NCBI GenBank assembly: GCA_013407085.1
Contig: JACCGJ010004965.1
Location: forward strand, 26,915-90,914
Source: Atriophallophorus winterbourni
Lineage: Eukaryota > Platyhelminthes > Trematoda > Plagiorchiida > Microphallidae
Direction of reading: 5' to 3'
Length of the DNA: 64,000 bases
The position numbers were made by a program, and so were the translations under genes. This document shows, in pieces, positions 45,686 to 56,719 of this stretch. The stretch's first letter is position 1; each line of letters opens with the position of its first letter. The notes under the pieces were generated by a model, which made no database searches, was not told the DNA's origin, and worked only from the letters and a program-made list of their open reading frames with translations.

Positions 45686-47763
45686 CCCTTAACTGCCTGA
45701 ATTATGATTTACATTGAAATAATTTTTTCTCCTGCATTTTTGTGATGAAACAGCCTACCTTATATGGGGACAGAAAGTATTTTCAGTTTTTTTATATATT
45801 ACGGAAAATAAAAAATTGGGACAAATTCGGTACAATCGTCCTGTGGTGGCACATTTTTCATTGATTTCCAGCTGTAGTCAGCTATATGAGACATAAAAGT
45901 TATAAAAAGATTTCCCAATTAAATTTTTAATGTGAAACACACACAAGGTAGAAAAATAGGTTGAATAGAAAATAATGTATTTCCTTCATGCAGTCATCGC
46001 GATTAAAACCCATGGAATGCCGCAAAACAGTTCTTATGCATGTTTAAGCATGAGTGGACATTGCATTCAGCGCATAATATCTTCGTCTTTCCAGGATAGT
46101 TTTTGAACCTGCATCGGTTTCTTTTTTTCTCGACACAAGGCACATGTGCCACTTGGTCCAACCTCACATCGTCGGATGGGGCTACACACCTTCTTTTGCT
46201 GCTAGCGTCTTCACCTCTTAGAGATGGGCGTACACGTTTAGGAGGCAAGCAAATGTTTACAGCTTTGGTAAGGGTGAAAGCTACGTCAAGTTTGAAGGAA
46301 GCAAGCTGGAGCACTTCTTTTTTGGAAGAGAAAGCCTCTTGCAGTCTCTACGATAACAAAGCCATGAATTAACTATAGCCATGTCAATGAAGTGATAGAT
46401 CAGACTGTGATAAGCTTTTTTGATTTCATGCTTATTCTATACAAAGAAAGAAGATGGTCTGCCAAATATACACCACCCATTGACTTATTATATCGTTTCA
46501 CAATATCAGGGCAAGGTACTTCAATGGACCTCTTTGTAGTTTTATCAAATCTACGGACAGTTGGTAGAGGATTTGCCCTGGCAAATGTAGACACCAAATT
46601 TACTACTTTGTTGTCGTACCAGCGAACCAGGTTGACACTTGAATGTCCTTTCACCAGTTCTTTCTCCTCGAAGAAACCCCTGCCTTTTTTCATTAGGCGC
46701 TTGTCATTCTTCATGTTTTTTGTAAGCTAGCTAATCGTGGCAGTCTAACTGTGCCGCAACAAAATATTCCCACATCTGTCAAGTATTGCAGAAGGGGCAC
46801 AGAGGTGAACCAGTTATCAAAAAATACAAGATGGTTCTCATTGGAAGGAATGGTCTTGGCAAGATGTAGCACAATATCTGAGCTAGCACCGATGTTTGGG
46901 ACGTTGGGATCATCGACGAGGGATATTTTCCCAGTATATGGGATGAAATCGCACATCATCCCACGATCGTCAGCGAGTACGAAACGTTTGTAGCCAAACT
47001 TTTTAGGTTTATTTGGCAGGTATTGTTTGAGCCTTGATCTGCCTTTGAATGGCACCATTTGCTCATCAACGCAGAGATTTTTCTCTTTGGTTAGGTTTTG
47101 AAATTTTGTTCTTAGATGGTTTACTAAAGGTTTCACTTTGAACATTTGGTCAAAATCAGCATCTCCATGTTTGCCAGCGTTTGTGTTATCAGCTAAATGA
47201 AGATTTGATGGCTTCAAATCTATCTCGAGACATGCACTTAGCTGCATAGTCAGTGAGAGGAGAAAGCTTCTTGGCCCAGTGCATTCTTGTATTTGGTAAC
47301 TTTGATAATGAGAAATACAGTACAAGGCCAAACCATTTTTCCAGTTCTTCTTTGGGAAAATAAGTGCCGGTTGTATCATTTTTGGGACACGCTCTTGTAT
47401 AGCTTCACATGCCGGATGTCACTATTTGAGACATATATCCCGACAGTCATATTTCGCATAGAAAAATATTTCATCATTCGTGTATACGTTGAATGTGTTC
47501 AGAAGATGTCTATAAATGAAGCAAAAAATTATCAATGCAGAAAAATGAAGCACGGAGCGAAATTTCACAAGCGTCACCTCACTTCCGAAGTTTGTTGACA
47601 ACTGGCGCGCCGCATGGCTCAGCCGTCTCAAACGCATACCAAACGAGAGCTTAGCGTGTGCCGATTCCGATACCCCCGGCATACGAAAGTGATATGTCTA
47701 ATTTAACCTATCATATACCTTTAAATTTTGTGTACCGAATTTGCCCCATTCGTTCGTTAAGGG
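45686..47763 (-). mobile_element. piggyBac DNA transposon with termini and TTAA duplication
   Basis: The ends are CCCTTAACTGCC on the left and, reversed, CCCTTAACGAACG on the right. Each is flanked by TTAA (45682-45685, 47764-47767). Length 2078 bp. Removing it with one TTAA rejoins the CR1 RT codons NPMF-K-SGDPS in frame. Confidence 0.9.
46003..47379 (-). pseudogene. piggyBac transposase, three single-base frameshifts
   Basis: 47379-46711 holds LHLADNTN, VDEQMVPFKGRSRLKQYLPN, KPKKFGYKRFVLAD and VFFDNWFTSVPLL, including two catalytic Asp positions of the DDE/D core. 46714-46400 adds KGRGFFEEKE, VRWYDNKVVNLVSTF, EVPCPDIVKRYNKSMGG and LYRISMKSKK. A short middle frame gives YHSLIYHFIDMAIVNSW. 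46314-46003 gives the Cys-rich tail CRFKNYPGKTKILCAECN with CLNMHKNCF. Every frame change falls on a run of six A. The N-terminal region upstream is poorly preserved. In function it would cut and paste at TTAA. Confidence 0.88.
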
Positions 47764-47767
47764 TTAA

Positions 47768-49005
47768 GAGTGGTGACCCTAGTTGTCCCGCTAATAACAG
47801 GCTGGTCACACTGACTTCTGTAATCGGAAACGTTTTAAAGAAGTTGAACAAGAGGATAATAGAGCAATTTATTTTAGGGTGCGGGCATTGATGTCCACAA
47901 CAACATGGATTCAGCAAAAATCGCTCATGCGTAATTAATCTGCTCCTGACGCAAAAAAGTTGCTGTGATTGACTGATTCTGGTCAAGCAGTCAATGTTCC
48001 TTTTATAGACTTTATTAAGTCGTTCGACTGCGTGCCCCACCGCAGATTGCTCGTCAACCTGGTATGTCTAGGTATTCAAATGTGTCTTCTCAAGTGGATC
48101 GAGCCTCTCATTACAAACATGTAGAGGTGATTAGTGTTTTGTCTTCAGAGATGTTAGCAAGCTTCTGAGTGCGCAGAGATATGTTCTTGGCAGATTGTTA
48201 TTCAAAATTTTCATGAATGACATTCCGGACGCGGTAGCATCCATTGTCTTTTATTCGCAGATGATCTGAAACGGTGGGCCTCTGTCAGTTCTAGCGATGG
48301 CCACAACAACAAGCAGTTGATGACTTAGTCAGCTGAACACATCTCTCGTCAGTACCCATAAATAAGGACAAGACATTAGTCTTGCGCATATACTCCGATG
48401 ATACTGGTGGTGAATACTTTTTTGAAAGTAAGCCTATTTGAAGGCTGACTGTCGAAAATGACTAAAGATTCTGGTTATGGATTTTTTGAAGATAAAGGCG
48501 TACAATTGTGGGAGAATTGGCAGCGCCACGGGGATTCTCTGGGAGATATGGCGTTCATTTGCGACCATTACCCCGCTAATGTTCCCGACACTTTTTTTGC
48601 GTATGTCCTTCCTCGGTTAGAATATGTGCTACCCGTTTTATTTCCTCAGTCTAAAGGTGAATGTGACATCTTGCAAAGAATACAAAGGAGGGGGACTAAG
48701 ATGGTTCATTGAATGCACCAACTTGCGTACAAAGATAGAAGGAGCTTACTGAAACTTTACTACCTTGATCTTCGAACCGAACGGTTTGGCCACGCCGTAA
48801 TCTTCTCGGTAAATATGGAGACGAGTACCTTGGGTTCTTCCGATTAGTAGGTGATTCGAGGACTCGTGGGCATGACCTTAAGTTGCAGAAGTCTAGAAGG
48901 CTGAATCTAATTAATGCGAGCACGCTATCAACGAGGGTGCTAAACACTTGAAACTCACTACCGAATGAGCTCGATTTCTTATATCAGAACAGCGTTTCAA
49001 AAGCG
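47768..49005 (+). pseudogene. CR1-like RT, middle and C-terminal part, decayed
   Basis: SGDPSCPANNRLVTLTSVIG, QQHGFSKNRSCVINLLL, IDF.KSFDCVPHRRLLV-like codons, FKIFMNDIPDAV and LFADDL-like codons follow in RT order through shifts. The C-terminal part reads YLGFFRLVGDSRTRGHDLKL, then TRVLNT, stop, NSLPNELD. The stop TGA at 48949-48951 replaces the conserved Trp. Confidence 0.78.
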
Positions 49006-49139
49006 CGTTGGATTAGCATTTGTTGAGACGATTAGACCTGATCCCTGGAGTGATATAGTGGTGTTAATCTACTCTCAAGGCTTGCTTTATTCATAGATTT
49101 ATTCATAGATTATATGCAGGTAAAAAGCTATGCTTTACA

Positions 49140-49600
49140 AGACCCACAAAAATGTACATCGGGTCGGATGGTAAAAAATATCAAAATATTGTTAGATTAT
49201 TGTCAAACATAAAAAACATTCTTTTCCATGTAGATATCTAGTAATTTTTTGAAAACCTTAACAGTTCCAGATTGTACCACATGAGTTGGTAAACTGTTCC
49301 ATAGTTGCACATTGCGAACGGAAAATGCATATTTGCGGCAGTTCAACCTGATATGCTGTTGGTAAAGTTTTATTTGGTGACCTCGCAGATGTAGAGATCA
49401 TCCATATCTCTTGCTGTGATGAAGCTTAAACGGGATTTTATCCCTTCTGTTTTCGATTCCAAAGACGAAAAGCTTGGTTTGTTGCAATCCACGTAGTACT
49501 CAACTCGGTTCGTCTCAGTTAGATACACATTAATTTGGTGGAACCAAAATTCATCATGGCTTCGTTGGAGGCGACGCACTGCTTAGCTTCTTCCTCGGAA
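49140..49600 (-). mobile_element. CR1-like LINE, 3' end, minus strand
   Basis: Minus frames give HIRLNCRKYAFSVRNVQLWN, SLPTHVVQSGTVKVFKKLLD and IYMEKN, the standard C-terminus with its Trp intact. It is inserted tail to tail beside the 43-49 kb element. Confidence 0.75.
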
Positions 49601-49849
49601 TTGCTTATTGCCTGTACGATCAGCCAGGTTAGTATGTGGTGCGTTTTAGTCCTTGAAGGATGGTCAAAATGGTGAAGATGATTTTTACTCTCCACAAGTT
49701 GGTAAACATGTACTCGATTGTATCTGTGCAACTTCTAACCGGGAACTAGAATTTGAGAATGATTTAGCGTTTGCTAATGCTAAATTTCTAAGTTAACTTG
49801 TGGCACCAGTCTTAGACGATCATTAAGCTCATCGAAAATTCTGAATGAG

Positions 49850-50420
49850 ATTTAGCTGGATTCATTCAAAAGGAATCCGATGAGTTTTTGGAAATTTATA
49901 AGACAATTTGAATTCCTAGTTAAATTCAATATGAGAGATCTGTCCCAGCATTTGTTACACCTTTTGCATTATTGCCGTGGTAGAGCAAGAAATGCTATCG
50001 ATACGTATGTAGCTTGGCCACTTGAAAACGGTTATATGAGATAAAAACCTCTTCTGAAAGAAATGGTTGGCCTACTTTGTTTTCTAGAGCATTCATTTTT
50101 AGATGAGGTATATAAAGAGGACAGCGATTGATTGGCCAGTCAGAAATCTCCGTGAGTCTCGCTTTGGCAATGCGTAAATGTCAAGTCGCCATCACTCTAT
50201 TGGGAAGTCAGGCGTATTTGAACTCAAGTGCCACTTGGAGTATACAGTTCGCATTTTACCGGCTGCGTTCCAGAAACAGTGGCTAATCTGAAGCATGCGA
50301 TACACGGCAAGTATTACAGTTTACATTTCAGCAACTCAAAGGGTTTGTGCCACGTCGAGCTCGTATTGATTTGAGTAGATTTGTTCAGGTGTGCAAATGT
50401 TGCCTAAATGATTCAACAAC
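49850..50420 (+). pseudogene. BEL/Pao-type gag remnant
   Basis: LLHYCRGRARNAIDTYVAWP, LENGYMR, SLALAMRKCQVAITLLGSQA, YLNSSAT and LKGFVPRRARIDLSRF follow the order of Pao-family gag proteins (LL.YC.G.AR.AI..CV......Y..A...L, M..C...L..LG...DLN). Multiple stops and shifts. No downstream protease or RT is seen. Confidence 0.65.
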
Positions 50421-50924
50421 AAGATCTATTAGCATCGTCAATTGTCAAGAAATGGTTTCTGTTGATCTGAAATTAAATGATGAGGTTTGCATTGTCGGCT
50501 GAGCTCTTAAAGCTGATTTACCCGATACTGAATTTGCACAGAAGGATTATAGGGCTGAATTTCCCTACATTAATTCGGGCCAGATGAAGTACACACTTGG
50601 ATCACCTGACACTAAATCAGCCCAAAGTCATTGTAGGTCTGGTTCAAATGACATTGAATCGGTCAAAATGTTGCGACAGATGGTCGGCATGACAATCGAT
50701 ATGATTGGCGTAAGCTTTTAGTTTAGGAACCTGATGAGACATTTGTGTTTCTAACCCTTGATAAATCAAAAACTTTTTGCTGATTAGACTCGTTCAGATG
50801 GCTCAAGATCTCGTTGTTTGAAGGAAATATATACAAGGCTCATTCGGGTAGGGATTGCTCACATGAGCTTCTTGAAGGTAACAGTGGCAAAACCGTAGGA
50901 CGCGGTGTGTCTTAGTCTCGCAAA

Positions 50925-51010
50925 CGTTTCCCTATAAAAAGCCACATGTATCCAGTAATGGTGATGCGACGTGGCGTTTGCGATTCGCTACTTAATAAAG
51001 TCACTTGTTT
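50925..51010 (+). repeat. Repeat family D core
   Basis: TTTCCCTATAAAAAGCCACA and TATCCAGTAATGGTGATGCG match 61.88-61.97 kb. It follows the gag remnant by about 500 bp. Confidence 0.6.
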
Positions 51011-51131
51011 TCTTCTAATAGCATTTTTGTTCGCAATATGGTGTGTACGGTGCAGACACACTAGCTAATTCGATCACACATTTTGACTCAAAGGAAGATT
51101 TTGATGAAAGGGGTAATAGGCATACTAAGGG

Positions 51132-51275
51132 TCACGTAAGTTTAAAATTCTTCCTTTTCATTTCTGCTTTTGACCTATATACAAAACTGATTTTTGGAGA
51201 CTTGAATCTGTTTTTGCTTATTGTTTCTACAGCATTCAGGTGTTAAACCTCATTTTTTTGTAATTAGTTTGTGTT
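51132..51275 (+). repeat. Copy of the CR1-like 5' segment
   Basis: AAATTCTTCCTTTTC, ACAAAACTGATTTTTGGA and GTGTTAAACCTCATTTTT match 43101-43230 in the same order. Confidence 0.6.
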
Positions 51276-51309
51276 ACCTTATTAAACACACACACGGATG
51301 GTGACATTT

Positions 51310-52650
51310 TGGAAGAATTTTAACGGAATCGGGATTAATCTTTCCGTGCATTGTTTCCTCAATCAACTCACCAAGTTACCGTGCTCGTGGTCATTGGATG
51401 TTGACATCTATCTGTCATTAAATACTGTGGTAAATGAAGCATCAGTGGATGCATCGAATTCATGAACATTCCTGGACCCATAGATTCGCCTTTATTCAGG
51501 CATTTCAAGTAAATCAAATCTCAGAATTTCGAAGGAGTATGATATGTATATGATGGTTATTTGGAGTTATGAACACCGATGCTGTGATCATCAAATGCGG
51601 ATCACCCGACCGGTACTCATTCGAGAAAGAATGGAACCTGTGGTCAAGGTTGCGAGCAGCACTGTTTAGTGGTGGATGAATAAGCGGTGTTTATGTTGAA
51701 CGATTGATGATGAATATGATGAGCTCGACAAAAAAAGATGTTTACGAATGAAATCAAAATCAGAATATAAACTGGCGATATGATTCGGTAGCTGATCACA
51801 AGATGTTGATTATATATCCAGTCGACGGCGAAGAAAAAGATCTTTCTGATGACGTTATTACATTTGAGTCATGAAGAGTATAAACAGCGTTGCAAGTGTA
51901 TATCCAAAATAGGAAAATCATGAGAAATCCTTTTCACTCATTTTATTGAATACCGCTACGAGGGTGTTATATCCAGGAAGCAGAATTTAATGGGACTTCA
52001 ATAAGGTATAATATATTCACGTACATGTAAGTGTAAGAAGAGTATTTCCTGAGAATGTGAGAGCTAAAAATAATGCAACTGCACTACAATTGAATTATAA
52101 ACTCGATCCAGGTATAAAAACGGCCACTGCATCTCTTCACAGATAGTTATCTGTTCCGTGCCGATTCATCCCTGATTCAAAACATTTCTTCGGTATTTTT
52201 TTCACACATAAATTCCACAACACAATAAGAAACTAATTTTCCACACGTTTTTATAACACACATGACATGGAATCATACATGACACATCTATCTTATATTG
52301 ACTATTCAGCTTACAAAACACCCACACTGATGGAAACCTTGTGAAGAAACTTCAACTGAAGTAACACAAATCGTTGCGCGTATTGTTTCTGGCAAAAACT
52401 AGCCAGGTTAACGTACGCGTCCTTGGTGGATGTAGACTTTCATAGGCTATCAATGAGTCTGATGAAGAAATCATCTGTGGATTCATCGAAGACATGATCA
52501 ATCCTGGACACAAGTACATTGCCTTCAAGCGGGAAATAACAAATATCACAATTCTCGAAATTTTCCAAGAATATGATGTGGCTGGAATGATGAACATGAT
52601 ATGAACATCGATCACGTGATCATCACTTGAACGGTATTCATTCGCGCAAG
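51310..52650. repeat. Diverged direct repeat pair, about 340 bp each
   Basis: 51310-51650 and 52325-52650 share CGTGCATTGTTTC or GCGCGTATTGTTTC, GTGGTCATTGGATG or CTTGGTGGATG, ATGCATCGAATTCATGA, and the GAACACCGATGCTGTGATCA block. Spacing about 1 kb. They could be old LTRs; no termini are clear. Confidence 0.45.
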
Positions 52651-52819
52651 AAGGTAATTGTTGTTCAGCAATGCATAAAAAGTGAATTATGTTAAGTAAA
52701 ATGATCAATTTTTGTTACAAGTAATATATATTTTCATAAAGATCATCTTTGAAAAATATCATGTAGGTTCATAGCACGTACGTTTAAGCTAAATCTATAT
52801 CATCGTTTCTGTCCCCGAA

Positions 52820-53860
52820 TATGTACCTAACGGCGCAAATTCGGAATTCAACCTCTTGCACACAATGATTTATAATGGTGTTGAAGTTTATAGTCTGCTA
52901 TACATAATAATTATTGATTCTCAAACTCCTTATTCCTATTTTGTTTTGGTTTCGCTGAGTTGCCCTAGTTAGTTTTGTAGCTGATTTACCTCAGGTTTTG
53001 TAAACGCACGCTTACGTTTTAATTGTTTAGGTTTAATCAACCAGGTGAATATCATATTTTGCAGTTTCGTTGAAAAACGTTCTCATCCTCAACGGCGCGA
53101 ATACGAACTGCATCCAGTTGCATACAATCACGTAAAATGTGAGTAAATGTCTGGCAATGGACACGATTTTTAAAATAAATTGCTGTATTATTAATATGCT
53201 TATGTACGTTACAATTTTTTAAAATTTTTTCGTCACCAATTTCAATGAAATATTAAGGCTCAATTGGTATTTGATAAAATTTTACTCACTAGTAATCTGC
53301 CTTATTATCTATTCAGGTTGATGTACTTACCATCCCCAAAGACACATAATTCTGGAGAAATTCATTATTCACATTTTGTACCAAATTACACCCACGGTGT
53401 AAGTTTGAGTGGAACACCGTATATAGCATCGATTTTTTCATCATAAAAACGGAACTATTTAACGAGTTATACACAACAACGCGAAAAGGTAATTTACCCA
53501 ATTTCTTAATATGTGAGTGCATATTTATAAATCGACGTTTTTTCCAAATGAATCGAAGTCCAAAATTAAACCTTTTGTATTCTACTATTTTCGTGAATTT
53601 TTAATCTCCAATTTCAATGAGATATAAACTTCTCAATATTATTTAGCAACCTCTTGTTTGTTTCATTTATTCTAAATTAGTTGATCTGCATTCGTTGGTG
53701 GTTAGGCTGACGTAATTTTCGTTTTGTAAATCATCCATTCTTTGGCATTTTTAGGTGCAATCTGACAGGCATGCTCGTCCCGGAAAGATTCGGCGAATTA
53801 AACACAATAATGTAATTAAGCCTGCTATAACCTGCCCTAAACGATTCATTTCAATCACTA
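52820..53860. repeat. Diverged tandem repeat, about three units
   Basis: AACGGCGCAAATTCGGAATT (52832), AACGGCGCGAATACGAACTG (53091) and a weaker GAAAGATTCGGCGAATTAAAC (53783) are each followed by a CACACAATNA block. CCAATTTCAATGAAATAT recurs at 53236 and 53608. Confidence 0.45.
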
Positions 53861-53929
53861 TTTTGATTATTATGGACTCTGGATCGGTCTCAAATAATTT
53901 CAGATACCTTACAATGTAGTGGACCCATT

Positions 53930-54295
53930 TTCATAAGGTTGAGCACCGACGAACATCCAGCAAGAACCGTGGTCACAACTGCAATTTGGAAATACCCCAC
54001 TCCAATCAGAACTGCCGCAGGTTTTTTTATTCTGTGCGTATTTGTTTCGCTTGGAATTCCCTGCCAGCCAATTTGGTAAGCTCAAACACTTTTTCTATAT
54101 TTAAATTAAAACTGGACGATTTTCTGAGAGCCAATCCAAATTATGCCCCGAACTATTTATAATCTATCGTTACCAGAAATATTTTGATTTTAAAATTTTT
54201 CTACACACATATACACTTGTACCTATAGTTCAACTGCATGGTTATTGTAAAGTAATTGCTTTTTCAACCATAAATCTTGAATCTTGAATCTTGTG
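53930..54295 (+). mobile_element. CR1-like LINE, last ~360 bp with ATCTTGA tail
   Basis: The frame gives FYSVRICFAWNSLPANLVSS and FKLKLDDFL, then a UTR ending GCTTTTTCAACCATAAATC and three ATCTTGA units (54272-54293). Confidence 0.8.
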
Positions 54296-54639
54296 TCTGA
54301 ATTTCTACCTGCCTCATCATGGATCCCCAATTGTCTATGGAAAGACTGAACTAAATAATCAGAACTTAGAAGTAAAGCATGATTTAGATGTGTTGAATGT
54401 TTTTCAAATAGATCTAGGATAATTTGTGTTTCTTGATGTGTTGTGCACTACAATGGCAAAACTTGAATATAAGCTAAGAATCTAATAAATGTTTGTTTGA
54501 TTGTGTGTCAGTTTTGAGACAAGCGGAAAACCTGTGGGTGCATCGGTAAATGATATTCGGAATATAAGTAAAAGCTAGCAATGTCAGACGTGTTCCCTAT
54601 ATTTCAAATTTAAATTTCAAGATTGAGCATTAATAATTA

Positions 54640-55160
54640 CTGCAGAAGGGTTACAATGAAGATAGGCAATGTCACTGGAAAATAAAAATGGTGAATGTAT
54701 TGCACCCTGCAGGACACCACGCGAAATCGGTATCACACTGAAGGGTTTGCCATTCACGACAGTGCATTAGAGAAGATCTTATATCTATGAAGCAATACAA
54801 TGAGAAATTTTGCATGAAACACCACATTCAGATAGTTTTTTGGAGTAAGGAACTTCGTACAACACAGTTAAATACATTCGTATAATACAGAGAAAAACGT
54901 TCTGCAGCATTCGAATAACTATTCAGAGAACGTGGAATATGATCCGTGAGCGAAGCGACTGCATCAACTGTTGAACAATTCTTACAATGGGCAAACTCTT
55001 CTGCATCATCTACCTGACAACTGGGAGCCATTCGCCGTAATACAATGCTTTCACGTACTTTAGGCAACTGCGACGTGCATTTGATCGGGCAGTATTTACC
55101 AGGATCATTTTCCGGAATCGTGGTTATACAGACAGATTTCCAGCAGTCAGTCATAATTTA
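54640..55160 (-). pseudogene. Non-LTR retrotransposon RT fragment, minus strand
   Basis: 55154-54828 reads ENDPGKYCPIKCTSQLPKV, ESIVLRRMAPS, CSTVDAVASLTDHIPRSL and YYTNVFNCVVRSSLLQK, matching RT blocks (P..YRPI.LTS...K..E..., DY.NAFN...). The next frame gives VVNGKPFSVIPISRGVLQGA, the G..QG block. The catalytic Asp of block A is Asn/Tyr here. It may extend upstream to 55823. Confidence 0.7.
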
Positions 55161-56715
55161 TCTTTCCGTGCAATGATTGAAATTGGAATAGGTGAGGAAC
55201 GTACACTAGGGAATTAATACAATGTGTGAGAGTTTACCCAGTCCGGCAGCCTAATGGCGCGACACAGCCGAAAATGCACACAAGAACTCAGATACGTTGG
55301 CGAAGAATGAATATGTAAAAGAAGACGGGATAAAAAGAAAGATCCAGTCAAGGAATTGATGTCTGAAATAGATGAAAATTTCTCATTGTCTTTTTAGCAA
55401 ACTTTCCTAAACGCACGCCATAGGTACGACTGTCTTTAGTGCAAAAAGGAGTATTTGTCTACACATTCTCCAGACGTCACATTTCACCCTTTAGGTGGGC
55501 GGAAGCAAAACAACATCTGGCAGATGAATTTGAAGGACTCTTCGCTATTATGAATTAGTAACATATAAGATGAACTGGTCAATAAAGTTGAGTAGACGTC
55601 CTTGTTGTGAGAAGTGGTAAGATAAACATTGTGGTGATTTGCGATTAGCAAAGTCAGCAAATGTTTGATCAAATTTGATGTGTTTGCAGCTAGTGATTCT
55701 CACGTTTAACAAGACACGGACCACAATCTGAGCGTGTTCAGTCATGAGTAACAGAGGACTGTATGATGTTTGGTTTATTTGGTGGATCAGTACAAACTCT
55801 GCCAAAGTTGTTCCCTGTTTCAATGGGATGGTTACTCCGAATTCAGTGAAACCTCAATATTAATCTTTTTGCTACGTAGCCAATCAGGTAGCGGTTGATA
55901 TACCTGTGAACAATCGCGTCTAAAATGGAAGTGATAGTTGACCAAACCCAAATTTGAAGGTGCTATTTTAATGAATGTTGCTTGAGGCAGACTGCAATAT
56001 CACTCATTTTCTCTAGTAGAGTGCAAATTGCATTAGGATCGACATAGTGACGCAATATTTCTAAAGTGTTGTAGCTAAAATACCGAAAGAAAAATCGAGC
56101 GATTCCTCAGATTTTGTTATTTACCGGCTATTAACATCCGAATTGTCTCGATCTCGAGCATATTGTTAAAATATTTTCAGGGTTTGTCTTAATGGGATGA
56201 TGAAACGTGCTGAAGGATTACGTAACACATCATTATGCCATGAATCCAGTGGCAGTGTTAGCCAATGGAGGCTCCCATTGAATGAATTAGGCTAATGTTG
56301 CATTATTTTCATTGTAAACCGTCCATATATAATTAAAAAATAAATAGCGGTGGTAAAATATTGAAATATCGGGGTTACGTAGAACGAAGAACTAAAAAAC
56401 TAAGCTGCTTCAACGTTTAACCACAGAATAACAAAATTACCATAATAGATGCAGCTCATCGCACACTAATGTATATTCTTTACTTTTGATATAACGAATT
56501 AGCAAACAAGTTATTGTTAACTCGAATAACGGAAATGTTTCAGCTGAAAATGATTTGTTATGTGTTATTATGTCGATAAATGAAAAATTTAACAATCACA
56601 ATTCAAAGAAGAACTTGGAGGACGGTTCACTGGTTGTTTAAAGTATAATATACGATCTCTATATAGTATCAGTAGAAATATCTTAGTGTTTCTAACGGAA
56701 ACGAACGCCAAATGT
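55160..56715. other. Possible 5' parts of flanking LINEs; nothing firm
   Basis: A 91-codon minus frame at 55548-55823 may belong to the minus-strand LINE, but I cannot place it. 56000-56715 is AT-rich and should hold the 5' UTR of the CR1-like element that follows. Confidence 0.3.
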
Positions 56716-56719
56716 CGGC

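Larger units (their letters stand above)
43100..49120 (+). mobile_element. CR1-like LINE, near full span, rearranged and split by piggyBac
   Basis: In order: a 5' segment (43101-43230) shared with 51132-51275; a PHD-like ORF1 (43552-43914); an endonuclease part inverted at 44265-44543; endonuclease from about 44540 including IIGDFNGPSIVW; a linker (44906-45630); RT to 45682; piggyBac; RT from 47768; the C-terminal region to 49000. It ends with a duplicated TTTATTCATAGA tail (about 49088-49111). Many stops and shifts make it non-functional. Confidence 0.8.

Noticed and set aside
46003..47379. piggyBac transposase as a domesticated host gene.
   Set aside because: Intact terminal repeats, TTAA duplication and three frameshifts show a transposon, not a host gene.
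54828..55154. A 108-codon cysteine-containing minus frame that looked like a host exon.
   Set aside because: Its blocks (GKYCPIKCTSQLPKV, STVDAVASLTDHI) and the next frame (GVLQGA) match a decayed LINE reverse transcriptase.
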